A stretch of 64,000 nt of DNA. Origin: Cucumis sativus (Eukaryota > Streptophyta > Magnoliopsida > Cucurbitales > Cucurbitaceae). The position numbers and the translations under genes are program-made. Location of the stretch: assembly GCF_000004075.3 (NCBI RefSeq), contig NC_026657.2, positions 10,416,001 through 10,480,000 on the forward strand, given 5' to 3'. Numbering within the stretch: position 1 is the stretch's first letter; each line of letters opens with the position of its first letter. Below the pieces are notes generated by a model. That model did not search any database. It was given only the letters and a program-made list of their open reading frames with translations, and had not been told where the DNA came from. Below, piece after piece: positions 37,578 to 48,971 of the stretch.

Positions 37578-39343
37578 ATGTTGAGGATCCTGAGGAGTGA
37601 ACTTCGACGTCTCTGCTCAAGGTTATGGTGGCTGATATGGAAGCACCCGAAGCGGAGGGTTATTGTCAAAAGGTTTGGGAAGATGAATGTGAAAGGTCGA
37701 CAAAAAGGCAGACCAGATAAAAATAAAGCCAGAGTTTATACGAAGAACCAGTTGTGTGATTCCGTCATCACAAGGCCATTTCGTGTTGCTACATTCAATG
37801 TTGCCATGTTCTCTCTTGCGCCGGCTGTCCCAGTTGCTGAGAAACCAGCAACATTCGGGTTTGGTAGAAAGGAATACAGTTTTAGAAGCCCTGTGAATCA
37901 TTGCCCAAAGAGCATACTAAAGCAATCTCCACTGCATACTGCATTAAGCAAGACTGAATCTCTCTCCAGGTCAAAGCCAAAAGTTTCCATTAATCTTCCT
38001 GACAATGAGATTTCATTAGCAAACAACAAGTTATCTGCTTCCATGGAAAACGGAACACCGGGCTTAACGAAGACAACTGACAAAAGGTACTTTAAAAGCC
38101 AAGTCCCAGTAAGGTCTCCTGTGTGTTTTCCTTTCTCCATAGCTAATTGGCACTGTGAAGACGACTTGACAAGTAGTAGAACCATCCTAGAGGTTCTCAA
38201 AGAGGCAGATGCTGATATATTGGCTTTACAAGATGTGAAGGCTGAGGAATCAAAAGGTATGAAGCCTCTATCTGATTTAGCAGCTGCTTTAGGAATGGAT
38301 TATGTGTTTGCTGAGAGCTGGGCTCCTGAGTATGGAAATGCTGTTTTGTCCAAATGGCCAATCAAAAGGTGGAAAGTTCAGAAGATTGCCGATGATGATG
38401 ATTTCAGGTTCTTAATTCTGTTCTCCCCATAACTCATTAGGAGAACTTCAATAGAAAATACCCCATGTTCTTTTTTCTTTCCTTTTTGTTTTCTCCAATC
38501 AGTTTGTGTTTTTCTGCTTCGGGGAAATGGTATTAATGCTTCAATTTGGATCTCAGAAACTTGCTGAAAGTTGCAATTGACGTACCGGGGACAGGTGAAG
38601 TTAACATCTACTGCACTCAACTTGATCATCTTGATGAGAATTGGAGGATGAAGCAGATTAATGCAATAACTAAATCAGTTGATTGTCCGCACATCTTGGT
38701 GGGTGGTCTCAATTCTTTGGAGAAATCTGATTACTCACCCGAAAGATGGACCAACATAGTCGAGGTAATCTGATTCTGTTTTCCGAGCGTTTAAACCAAA
38801 TCTACTGATCAGCATGTGAATGAAACCACTATTTCGACCACGAGAAGTTAATACGTTCAAATTTTTTCGAATGCAGTACTACGAGAAGGTTGGAAAGCCG
38901 ACTCCAAAGGTGGAGGTGATGAAGTTTTTGAGTGGAAAAGGGTACATAGATTCAAAAGACTACGCAGGAGATTGTGAGCCAGTGGTCATCATGGCCAAAG
39001 GCCAAAGTATAAGACATTGCTTATGCTCATAAACCATTTTCCTTTGGAATCTACTGAAAAACTTTGCTAATTTCATATGTTTTGCAACACAGATGTACAG
39101 GGAACCTGCAAATATGGCACGAGAGTCGACTATATCTTAGCTTCACAGGATTCAACGTTTAAATTTGTACCGGGTTCATACTCAGTCGTCTCATCGAAAG
39201 GTACATCTGATCACCACATTGTGAAGGCAGAGTTTGTAGGAATAGGGCAGAAAGCAAGCAGAGGGCATAAGGATTTAAAGAAAAGGATTTCAAGGTTGAC
39301 TCAAACATGTTCATCCATAGGGATGTCATTGATGCATACTTAG
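37578..39343 (+). CDS. Endonuclease/exonuclease/phosphatase (DNase I-like) superfamily protein, altered active site
   Basis: A plant DNase I-fold protein of unknown substrate, related by memory to Arabidopsis At3g21530-type proteins. Four exons, 37578-38407, 38557-38764, 38877-39006 and 39093-39343, give 472 residues. The N-terminus is basic (WKHPKRRVIVKRFGK). The fold starts at ATFNVAMFSLA with the metal-site Asn at about 74, followed by a long Ser/Lys-rich insertion (about 90-190). Later motifs are ALQDVKAEE (D219), CTQLDH (Q298), GGLNSL (G327, N329), GTRVDYIL, and the terminal SDHH. In active EEP enzymes the corresponding positions are usually Glu in LQE, His in THL and Asp in GDxN, so three catalytic positions differ while the fold motifs remain. 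It may be non-catalytic. The start is the first in-frame ATG and gives the family N-terminus. Confidence 0.85.
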
Positions 39344-40061
39344 ATACCTTTTGCTAGGACTTTTCACTTTATGAACAACGCTAAACTATAAAAAGAATGT
39401 TCACAAAAAATACTTTTGAAGTTTGAAAAGTTTAAAAAATTATATTTAAATTTTAAGGAATGGTTAAACATCATTAGTGTGAAGTTCTAAAATATTAGAA
39501 ACACCCTAGAATTTTCTAAAAATATAAAAAGAAACTTCAATTTTTCTGAGAAAAGGTTTGAACATTCTCATTATTCTAGTGATTAATTTGTTTGAAGTTT
39601 GATGAATTTGAAAAGAATCAATTTCAAGACAAAGTATGTATAGATGTTCTTTAATTTTTTTTCTTGTTTGTTTAATTCTTGTACCTATTTTTTTCAGCAA
39701 TCAATATTAAAACATAAAACAAAGCTAATAAACCTTAAAAAATAAAATCTACCCCTAAAACAAAGAAACAAACTTGATTATTTACAAACACTTGTGGTGG
39801 AATTTGTTAAGGTGCAATCATGTTTAAAACAATTGATTTTAACCTTTTCGTATTTTGATCGTTTTTTCTTCTTCTTGTAGTCTAATAAACCTCGATTAAA
39901 GTGATTAATTTAAGCTTCATCTAGTAATCATTTTGTTTTTCATTTTTAACATTTTAAAACTAGTTTTTAAAATGAAATGAGTGTTTATAGGCTTAGTTTT
40001 GAAAAACAAAAACAAAAAATCAAATAGTTATTAAACAAGATTTTAGTTACTCATCTATCTC

Positions 40062-40141
40062 TTGAGATAGATAAATATCAAACTATTAATAGAAAGAGGA
40101 GTTGAGATAGATAAATATCAAACTATTAATAGAAAGAGGAG
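40062..40141. repeat. Perfect tandem duplication, 2 x 40 bp
   Basis: The unit starting TTGAGATAGATAAATATC and ending AAAGAGGAG occurs twice head to tail with no mismatch. It is non-coding. Confidence 0.9.
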
Positions 40142-41879
40142 TTAGAGAGAAAAAATAGATTAAGTAGGAGGGTATTGACTATTTTTGTTCATGTATTAAT
40201 AACATTATATTTTTTAAATTTTAATGTTGAAAACTTTAAAAGGTTCAACTAGTTTTTGACACAAAACATTAATCATTCTCATTCAACCATATTAACAAAA
40301 AAAAAAAATCATTTTCTCAACGTTTAAAAAAAATTTAAGAACACTTTTGAAAATTTAAATATATGTTTTGCCTTTATGACTATTTTATATAATTTAGCAA
40401 AAGAAAAAACCCATTCTAATGGTTACCACATTATAATTATTTTGGCTGTTATAGTTCAAAATTTTCTATTTGTTTCTAAAATTTATTTATAAATAAAAAT
40501 ACACCACAATTACAATTTACATTCAAGAGAAATAAATGAATCTTTAGTTGTCAAAACACATATAATATAACTCAACTCAAATAGTGATTTTATTATCAAT
40601 TCTTTAAAGTTAAAGATTTGATTTCTTCATTCACCATATTGTTAAAAAAATCAATTTTTAATTGCATAAATATAAGTATATTATGTGTTTAATACAGTAA
40701 CAACGTCAATTTTCAAGGTTCGAGTAGATTACTAGTAAAAAAATCAAATTGAAACAATGCAAACTATATTGAAATAAAATTTATAAATATTGATATTTTG
40801 TTTGTAAAGTTGTATAAAATAAACTAATCTTCTAACATTCTTTTAGAGAAAGTTTCATAAAAAATAAAATGAATGGAACCAAAAGGATATATGTATGGGA
40901 ACTGAAAATATATATTTGAATGAATAAAAAATTAATATTGAACAAATTTCAAAATTCAAAGGCAGTAGAAAATTGTGACGTTTAAATGGTTATCAAATAA
41001 AAACATATAAAAATGATTAAAAAGGTTTAAAGAAAGAAGAACAAATTAAGAAAATTTGTTTTAAATGATAACTTTTAAAATATTTACCAAATATAGTAAA
41101 TATAACAATTTATCTATAATAAACCAAAACTATCATGATATATCAAATAGCCATAAATAATGATGTATCTTAAGTCACCATGTATATACACGTTGAAATA
41201 ATACTAATATCAGTAGCTAGTCATATGTAGTAAAATTTATATCTAGTCTTCGTAAATTAAAGTTACAGTCTTACTTTTTACATTATTTTTTTAAAATGAT
41301 AAAGCCTCGTATTAACAAAATTTATAGATATGGATCTTTACGTCTGTTTGTTTCGTTAAATAGTAATATTTTATAAATATTTTGGTGGATTATAAAGTAT
41401 ATAAAAATAATCCATAAATTAAGATGGAAAGGAAGAGAAAAGGAAAAGTATTATATAATTTAAATGGCACGTGAATTTACGGATGAGGAGTCTTTGTCTT
41501 GCGTTTGGCCTTTCTTTTGAATTGCCCTTTTGAGTAAATTCACGCAATCCTCGCCGTTGCCATCTACCATTCATAAACCACAACCCCTTTCATTTTTTTT
41601 CCCTCCCTTTTTCCTTTAACAAAATAATTTTAAAACCTTTTTTTTAATCTTTTTCTTCTTTTAAAAAATTGTAATTAATTTTTTTGAGAAAAGAATCTAT
41701 TGGAGAATTCCAAATAAGAATTCTAAAATTGTCACGTGTTAGATCGAGATTGTACATGTTAATTTTAATATATATAGTGTGTGATATAGTTTTTAAAATA
41801 ATAAAATAAATTAAAATATTTATAAGTTATAGTCAAATTTTAAATTTAAGGATAGTATTGAGAAGAGTACCCGTTTTAT

Positions 41880-41889
41880 TATATATATA
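41880..41889 (+). promoter_or_regulatory. TATA-box candidate for first DMP gene
   Basis: A TATATATAC stretch about 65 bases upstream of the start codon at 41950 is consistent with a short leader. The core is embedded in AT-rich sequence, so specificity is weak. Confidence 0.35.
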
Positions 41890-41949
41890 CATGACACCTA
41901 CCAAGTTGTTTGGCATCCATTAACCAACCCATTACTAAGCTCCATCAAA

Positions 41950-42507
41950 ATGGCCACCTCTAGTAAGCAAAAAACTCTCACCGGCGCCGGAGATCTGATC
42001 AGAATCCTCCCGACCGGCACCGTCTTCCTCTTCCAATTCCTCAGCCCAATCCTCACCAACAGCGGCCATTGCAACTCCTTCAACAAATCCCTCTCTCTCA
42101 TCTTCATCCTCTTTTGCGGCCTCTCCTGTTTCCTCTCCTCCTTCACCGACACCTACATCGGCCACGACGGTGCCATCCATTTAGCCTTTGCTACCCCATC
42201 CGGACTCTGGCCAGCCCCGGCTCCGGCCTCCGTCGACATGGCCAACTATAAACTCCAGCTGGGAGACTTCGTCCACGCTACCCTATCGGTAGCTGTGTTT
42301 TCAGTCCTAGTCGTGTTAGACTCCGACACGGTGCGGTGCTTCTTCCCAAGCCTGGTGGCGGAGGATAAATTGTTGGTCCAGGTTCTACCGCCAGTGGTCG
42401 GAGCGGTTTCGAGCGCGGTGTTTGTTATGTTCCCTAATACTCGCCATGGGTTTGGGTATCATTCAACTGCAACTTCCATTGGAGTTCAAAAGGCTGCATT
42501 AAGCTAA
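41950..42507 (+). CDS. DUF679 membrane protein, DMP2-like (copy 1)
   Basis: An intronless gene of 185 residues in the plant-specific DMP (DUF679 domain membrane protein) family. DMPs are four-pass proteins of endomembranes and tonoplast, linked to membrane remodelling in senescence and development. Four hydrophobic segments are visible: around PTGTVFLFQFLSPILTN, SLIFILFCGLSCFLSSF, DFVHATLSVAVFSVLVVL and VLPPVVGAVSSAVFVMF. The family signatures TLTGAGDLIRILPTG and FPNTRHGFGY are present. Single-exon structure is normal for the family. The start MATSSKQKTLTG is supported by the matching starts of its neighbours. By sequence it resembles the DMP1/DMP2 group rather than the DMP8/DMP9 haploid-inducer group (inference from remembered motifs). 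Confidence 0.93.
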   Translation: MATSSKQKTLTGAGDLIRILPTGTVFLFQFLSPILTNSGHCNSFNKSLSLIFILFCGLSCFLSSFTDTYIGHDGAIHLAFATPSGLWPAPAPASVDMANYKLQLGDFVHATLSVAVFSVLVVLDSDTVRCFFPSLVAEDKLLVQVLPPVVGAVSSAVFVMFPNTRHGFGYHSTATSIGVQKAALS

Positions 42508-43817
42508 AATCTCTTCCGCCGTCCTCTGGTATCTCCTACCGCTATATATGTACTCATCGTCGGCATTCTATGTTACGTAAGATAGATATAATATGTGCGT
42601 AATGTGATTTCATAAATATTTAAGTGTTTTTATATATTTCAATATTTATTTTGTGGGTAAATATATTTAATGTTCAAATTTTGTATATTTATTAATTTTT
42701 TTTATTTAAATTGTTGATCTCTCAAATTAGACAATTTAAGGCTTTAATTTTGAAAAAATAGAGTTGTAAATGATCATTATTGAGTTGATTAGAAGGTTAA
42801 TAACGAAAACATATATATGACGATTTCTGTACAAATTAAATATTTAATATAAACAATCTTATTTAAGTATATATAATTTTCAATTATTCTTTGTTTATGA
42901 ACATCTACAAAATTACGTACTTTGAACTAAAAAGGTTACAATATTTATATAATTGATCAAAAATTCAAATTTTCGAATTCCCAACAGATTTTACTCATAT
43001 AATATTGTCAAATTTCATGGATAAAACTTGATTTTCCCCTTTAAATAGTTAATTAAATCAGTTTCCCCCTATCAGTACTATATAAAGTCTAAAAGCATAA
43101 ATTTAAAATAATATGTATTTAGATATCGGAAAACAATTCTTTCACATTGCACCACTAAATGTAACATCTTATATGATCATGCGAAGAAAAAGCTCAACTC
43201 TCAGCTCTAAGACCTAATACTCTAACACCATGCTCGAAACCACTCTAAAAAGAAGCTTGGAATAGCATAATTTAGGTCGAAAGTTAGAGAGATGGACTCC
43301 TCTTTTTTATATAGGATTTAGAGTACGGATTTTCATATATTAAGAACAAACATCAAAGAAGAATATAGATTATATTTGAACTACCTCCTAACTCTTATGA
43401 TAGAAAGAGTTTATTAGCTTCTAGGTTAAATTTATATATAGCAGATTTTTTTTTTATCAATAACAAGCTTTATACAAGTTAAGTTATACGTTTATTTTGA
43501 CGAATTTTTCTCATTTGTTACTTAAAGTATCTTAAAACTTTCTTCAAAATCAACTCGATTGCTTGATAAATGGCTTTTAAAAGTCAACCTGCATACATAT
43601 ATTACAATATTATTAAGCACTACCAGAATTCTTTCCATCACTCAAAGAAATATATATATATCTATATATTACAATATATACGTGTGTGTGTGTATATATA
43701 TCTCATGTTGTTCTTTCCTTAAAAAATAAACCAATCTCCCAAATTGTTTCGATCCACTATTTATATGTCTTCACGATAGTCATTACATCCAAAAATCAAA
43801 CTAAAAGTTCCTTACAA
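42508..43817. other. Spacer between DMP copies 1 and 2
   Basis: AT-rich DNA holding the 3' end of copy 1 and the promoter of copy 2. A short TG run lies at 43683-43692. No gene was seen. Confidence 0.6.
43758..43768 (+). promoter_or_regulatory. TATA-box candidate for second DMP gene
   Basis: CTATTTATATG lies 50 bases upstream of the preferred start codon at 43818. It argues that the longer in-frame extension back to 43686 is leader or promoter rather than protein. Confidence 0.4.
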
Positions 43818-44390
43818 ATGGCAACCTCCCAGCTTAACCAAAAAACCTTCACCGGAGCCGGTGACCTTATCAAAATCCTCCCCACCGGCACCGTCTTCCT
43901 CTTCCAATTCCTCAGCCCCGTCCTCACCAACAGCGGCCACTGCGAGCCCATCAACAAAGTTTTCGTCCTTGTTTTCGTCATCCTTTGCGGTCTCTCTTGT
44001 TACCTCTCCTCCTTCACCGACTCCTACGTCGCCTCTGACGGTACCATTCAATGGACCATCGTGACGCCGTCTGGCATGTGGCCAACACCGCCAACGTCAG
44101 AGTCGTTGGACTTATCGGCATACAAGCTTCGGCTAGGGGATTTCATCCATGCGACATTTTCCGCAGCAGTGTTTGCTGTTTTGGTGGTGATGGACTACAA
44201 TATAGTGTTGTGCTTCTTCCCCAGCTTGGTAGAGCAACATAAGGTATTCGTCCAAGCTCTGCCGCCGGTGGTTGGAGTGGTTTCGAGCGTTGTGTTCGTC
44301 ATGTTTCCTAATACTCGCCATGGCATAGGGTACCGTTCTACTTCTTCAACAACCACAATATCAGTTTCGAAAGCAACTTCTACTGCTTGA
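43818..44390 (+). CDS. DUF679 membrane protein, DMP2-like (copy 2)
   Basis: An intronless gene of 190 residues from the ATG at 43818 (MATSQLNQKTFTGAGDLIK). It is a close paralogue of copy 1, sharing ILPTGTVFLFQFLSP, LTNSGHC and MFPNTRHGIGY. It has the same four predicted membrane spans and a Ser/Thr-rich tail (STSSTTTISVSKATSTA). The frame stays open upstream to 43686, but a TATA-like element lies within that extension and neither paralogue has a comparable N-terminus, so the shorter start is preferred. Same strand and adjacency to copy 1 indicate tandem duplication. It appears intact. Confidence 0.92.
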   Translation: MATSQLNQKTFTGAGDLIKILPTGTVFLFQFLSPVLTNSGHCEPINKVFVLVFVILCGLSCYLSSFTDSYVASDGTIQWTIVTPSGMWPTPPTSESLDLSAYKLRLGDFIHATFSAAVFAVLVVMDYNIVLCFFPSLVEQHKVFVQALPPVVGVVSSVVFVMFPNTRHGIGYRSTSSTTTISVSKATSTA

Positions 44391-47300
44391 TATGTTTCTG
44401 TTGTCGATCATCGGTGGCTACCTTCTCGTTGACTTTAATCGTCGTTCTAGATAAAAACAACTCGTTCTACTGCTTGCATGTTTGCATTATTTTATGTTGC
44501 TATTTTTTAGAAAAATAAGTAGAGTTGTGAGAGAAATTTGATCCTCTAATCTCTCTGGTGAGATCAGATGAAATATTGTTACGTGTTGTTTTTAAGATAC
44601 ATGTTAGATATTTACTATTAATTATTATCATAGGTACATTTTAAACCATATATTTTGAATACTAAAGAATATGTTAGACGTACATATTCCTAAAAAAACT
44701 CGAGGATTGAAAAGTGTAATTCTATTCTAACTTTTTTTTATTCAACATGTGTTAGGTGAAAATGAATTAATCCTAAGACTACCACCTATTTAGTCTACAA
44801 ATTTAATTAAAATTTTCCTATTTAAATTACATTGATTCAACTATGCTTTTCTTTAATTAGGTATAGAGTTTTCAATAGGGACAGTATAACCATATAATTT
44901 AGATTTATAAGAAAATTCAAACCAAGACTATAATTTATAATTTAGACTTTGAGTAATTAACTATATATGAAATTTGAATATACTTCATATTGTTTTATTT
45001 ATGTATTCCATTAATAAACAATCACAACTATGAAAATATAATAACACAGTGCCAACAATAACTAACTGGTAAAATATATATACTTTATGAAACAATTTTG
45101 AAGACGAAAAAATTTCACAATCAGAAATATAAAAAATAACTAAGTCAACACATGATTAATCGACTACACACTCGTGAGTAATCTTCTTCTAAACGATCGT
45201 GTACTACCGTCTTAACGAATGATCTACAATCGTTTAAGTTATAATACATGATCGTGTAGTTTTTTTTTAACGATGAAAAAAATGCTTCAATTTTAAATGA
45301 TGGTGATGATCATGCTAAACGACGATCTTGTTAACTACGATAAGAGATCGTTTAGGTCACATCCATATGATCATATAGTTCTTTTTAAACGATAAGAAAA
45401 TGGTTTCAAATCTAAACGATTGTGTTAACTATGGTAAGTGATAATTTAGATCACATATCAACACGATTGTGTAGCTATATTTAAACGATTGAAAAAAAAA
45501 ACTTTAAATTTAAACAATCGTATTGACAATGGTAAACACTTATTTAGATCACTTCAAAATGATATTTACATGGTCCGTAAATATTTTTTTGTGTTTTGTT
45601 ACATTTATAAAAATTAATCAATTATTTATATATTAATTTCTTGTTGTTTTGAAAAATTATTCCTAAATTCATTTTAATTTCGTAACTTATTAACTCCTTA
45701 CAATTTCGTTTATCATAAGTGTACCTAATTGTCAAAATATAGTTGTTTTAGTTAGGCTGTTGAGAAAATAAACTTTATGTGAAGTTCTAAACTAGTGTTT
45801 GTTAAACTTTGGTTTTAAATTTAGAAATTTAGGTTATATATATTACTTAGTAAGTTTATTAATATGAGTGAAAATTTATTAATATTAGTGAATTTATTTA
45901 CGCAAATTTTCATCAATTTAGTTGTTTCTTAGTTTATATCCATAAAAGAGGAATTTTTTAAATAGTTAATAAAGATGGACTAATATATATATATATATTA
46001 CATACTGGCAGTCAAATATTTTCCAAATAAATCAATCTTAAACCTAAGAGAAACCAGTTTAATAAAATACTAATTTATAAAGTTTACAATTTAATATGAT
46101 CACGTGGATTTACAAGGTAAGTTCACGATTGTTTATATTTGAAGTTTTGTTTTCCATCGTTTAAACGATCTCCACGATCGTGCATCTAAACAATCGCTTA
46201 CTATGACAACTGATCATCTAACATAGTCAACACGATTGTTTAAATTTAAAACATTTATCTCATTGTTAAAAAAAAAAAAAACTATAGATATTACCTATAC
46301 CATTATTATCTATCATTTTTACATGATCGATTAATTTTTTGTATTTTTTTTATCGTGGGATGTAAACTTTTTCTCTTTCAAAATTGTTATTATACAGTGT
46401 AAGTTATATTTTAAGAAAAAATTCGTTGCTAAATAGAGATTCTAACAAATTTATTTTAAATCTATTTTAACAAACGTAATATATATATTTTTTTCAAATG
46501 ACTTTTCTCAGCGCAATATACTTTTCAATATAACGTTTAACTTAGCATAAGAAGACTTGACTAAAATAACCTTTAATGACAATGACTCTAACCAATTCTT
46601 TCTTTTAATAAAAAAAGACTAGCAACTAAAAACCATTGATTTTAATTTTCATTAAATTAATTTATTAATAAAAAGGTGATTAGGATTTTAAGTTGAAAAT
46701 AGATTCTCGACATTGAAAATTGGGTGAATTCACACCTTTTATAAGGTAAATATTGACAAACTACTTTTTTCATTGTCAATAGATTTTGGGATAGAATATC
46801 GTGCTACCCAATATGGTTTCGGAGTTCATAAAATCTAAAATTTTGTTTGATATAATAAAATAAAATTATATGATAAATGAGCTAGTTACTCGTTGTTACC
46901 CACATGATTTTTATAAAAACAAAATTCCAAATTTTATTTTTATTTTTACAAATAATAATAACTATGAGAGAGCAATTAGATAGAAGTTTCTTTCTTTATA
47001 CATATGAAGGAGAAAAAGAAAAAATAAAATTCAAAGCTGAAAAAGTGAGTAGAAAAAAGAAATAAAGAAAAATAAAGCACTCCAAATATCTTTTAACCCT
47101 AATTTTTAGTTTTAAAAAGATACATAACTTTTGTTTGTCACCACTTAAATAATAATACATGACCTTCCAAATTAAACCCCAACCCATACAAAACTTATCC
47201 CTTTTAATTTCCATTCTATATATATACTAATATCGAAAGCTAATATATTTAGAGATTATTGTTTGGATTAGTTTTTGAAGTGTTTAATTTTAAATTACAT

Positions 47301-48353
47301 AACAAGAAAATAAGATATTCCGAAGCACAAAAGCATCAAAACATCGAAAAAGTGATCTTCCGACGCATAAATGCTCGTCAAGCTGGAGTTAGACAAAACG
47401 CATGGGGAGAGGATCTTTCGAACTACACTACAATGTTATGTGTCGACAATGTTATGTGTCGAGAGATCTTCTATTTTCTTTTTTAAAAAAATACCTTCCA
47501 TTTACTAAATGAAATGTATATATATTCACTCTCAAACAAATACTACAAAATGCTTATTAAATTGCCATAAGCTAATAGTAGTGAAAATGTCCGTTGGAAT
47601 GATGCAAGGAATTTAAAAAAAAAACAAAGTATAAAGATATATCTATGGAGGAAGCAAACTACAACAAGCAACATGATTTTGATTGAATGGATAAAAGGTG
47701 CATATAATCGCCTCTTCCAAACTAAACAATAGATTATTACATTCCAACGATTTGTCAGTGATTAAAGAGAATTAAATGCAACAAATGTCGTAAACAAACG
47801 AATGCATATAGACTTTGATCAACTTGAATAGAAAGTAACGAAAAGAAAGGTAAATCCATATTAAATCATTTTAAGAGAAATTGAGCTTTTGAAATAATAA
47901 ACTATTTTAGAGAGAAGAGTTGAAACCAAATTTTAGAAATAATAAACAATAGATTAATACATTCCAAGACATTAAACACGGATTTCTTAGTCTGTCAGTT
48001 AAATGTTTTTACTATGATATGATAATCACCAACCAAATTTAAAAATTAAATCTAAACTTTGGGATAATTGTAATTTTCTTTTATATCTACAAATACGAAT
48101 TTGGACATGATTGTTATATTTACGATTGTCTATTTCCTTTATTGTCTCTAGCATTCTTATTTAAAAAAAAAAAAGTTATTACCATACTTAATATTGATGC
48201 CATAAATCTTTATTTCTATCTTTTCTTTTAAAAATGAAAATTTAAATTACATTTTACAAGTATAATTTTATGTGGAAATCCAATCACTCAATTAAAATCC
48301 TATATTAAATCAATTTGTTATAAAATTACATATTTAACCCCATCCCTCCCACC
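44391..48353. other. Spacer between DMP copies 2 and 3
   Basis: Four kilobases of AT-rich DNA separating convergent DMP genes. The inverted array of degenerate repeats at about 45115-46360 occupies the middle. A 16-base direct repeat, ACAATGTTATGTGTCG, occurs twice head to tail near 47430-47461. No gene is supported. Confidence 0.6.
45180..46275. repeat. Inverted array of degenerate CGATCGTTTA-type repeats (foldback-like)
   Basis: The left arm (about 45180-45560) holds several degenerate copies of a roughly 95-120-bp unit containing AAACGAT(C/T)GTGT, TTAAC and a short T/A tract. For example, the TTAAC-type anchors lie at 45331, 45425 and 45523. The right arm (about 46120-46275), read on the minus strand, shows the same motif order: AACAATCGTGTTGAC, then GATCGTTTAAACGATGG. 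An AT-rich spacer separates the arms. Such structure fits a foldback or long-TIR DNA element. The exact ends are not resolved. Confidence 0.6.
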
Positions 48354-48971
48354 TCAGGCCTTTCGTTGAACCGCTGCGCCGGAAGTTCCTTTAGAGGAAT
48401 CATAATACCCAATGCCATGGCGAGTATTAGGAAACATCACAAATACCACGCTTGAAACCGCTCCGACGACCGGCGGAAGAACCTGAACCAACAACTTATC
48501 CGCCGCCGCAAAGCTCGGGAAGAAGCACTCCATAGTATCGGAGTCAAGAACCACCAAAGCCCCAAAAACCAAGGCCGAAAAAGTAGCGTGTACGAAATCC
48601 CCTGCCCTAAGCTTGTAAGGTGAAAGATCCACCGCCTTCGATTCCGGCGCCGGCCACATTCCGGAGGCCGTAGCGAATCCCCAGTGGAGAGCACCGTCGT
48701 CGCCAGTGTAGGAATCGGTGAAGGAAGAGAGGAAACAGGAGAGACCGCAGAGGATGATGAGGATAATAGAGAAGGATTTGTTGATTGGTTCGCAGTGGCC
48801 GCTGTTGGTGAGGATTGGGCTGAGGAATTGGAAGAGGAAGACGGTGCCGGTGGGGAGGAGACGGATTAGGTTTCCGACGCCGGTGAGGGTTTTTTCAGTG
48901 GGGGAGGAAGCCATGAGTTGAAATGGGCGGGATTTGATTGATTTAGGTGTGATTGTTGTAGATTTAGGCAT
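48354..48971 (-). CDS. DUF679 membrane protein, DMP2-like (copy 3)
   Basis: An intronless minus-strand gene of 205 residues from the first ATG (48971), or 186 from the internal ATG at 48914. The internal start (MASSPTEKTLTGVGNLIR) aligns with the starts of the other two DMP copies and is the likelier one. The extra 19 residues (MPKSTTITPKS...) have no counterpart in those copies. The body carries the family blocks LLPTGTVFLFQFLSP, SGMWPAPESK and MFPNTRHGIGYY and four predicted membrane spans. It faces copies 1 and 2 convergently across a 4-kb spacer, so the cluster arose by tandem plus inverted duplication, or by rearrangement. It appears intact. Confidence 0.92.
   Translation of the reverse strand: MPKSTTITPKSIKSRPFQLMASSPTEKTLTGVGNLIRLLPTGTVFLFQFLSPILTNSGHCEPINKSFSIILIILCGLSCFLSSFTDSYTGDDGALHWGFATASGMWPAPESKAVDLSPYKLRAGDFVHATFSALVFGALVVLDSDTMECFFPSFAAADKLLVQVLPPVVGAVSSVVFVMFPNTRHGIGYYDSSKGTSGAAVQRKA

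Larger units (their letters stand above)
39344..41949. other. Intergenic region, EEP-family gene to first DMP gene
   Basis: This is 2.6 kb of very AT-rich DNA with a perfect 40-bp tandem duplication at 40062-40141. CACGTG boxes occur at about 41468 and 41734, upstream of the first DMP gene. No gene was seen. Confidence 0.6.

Noticed and set aside
47259-47486. 75-codon frame containing ARQAGVRQNAWGED
   Set aside because: Looks somewhat protein-like, but it is short, includes a 16-bp direct repeat, has no family match and no flanking gene signals.
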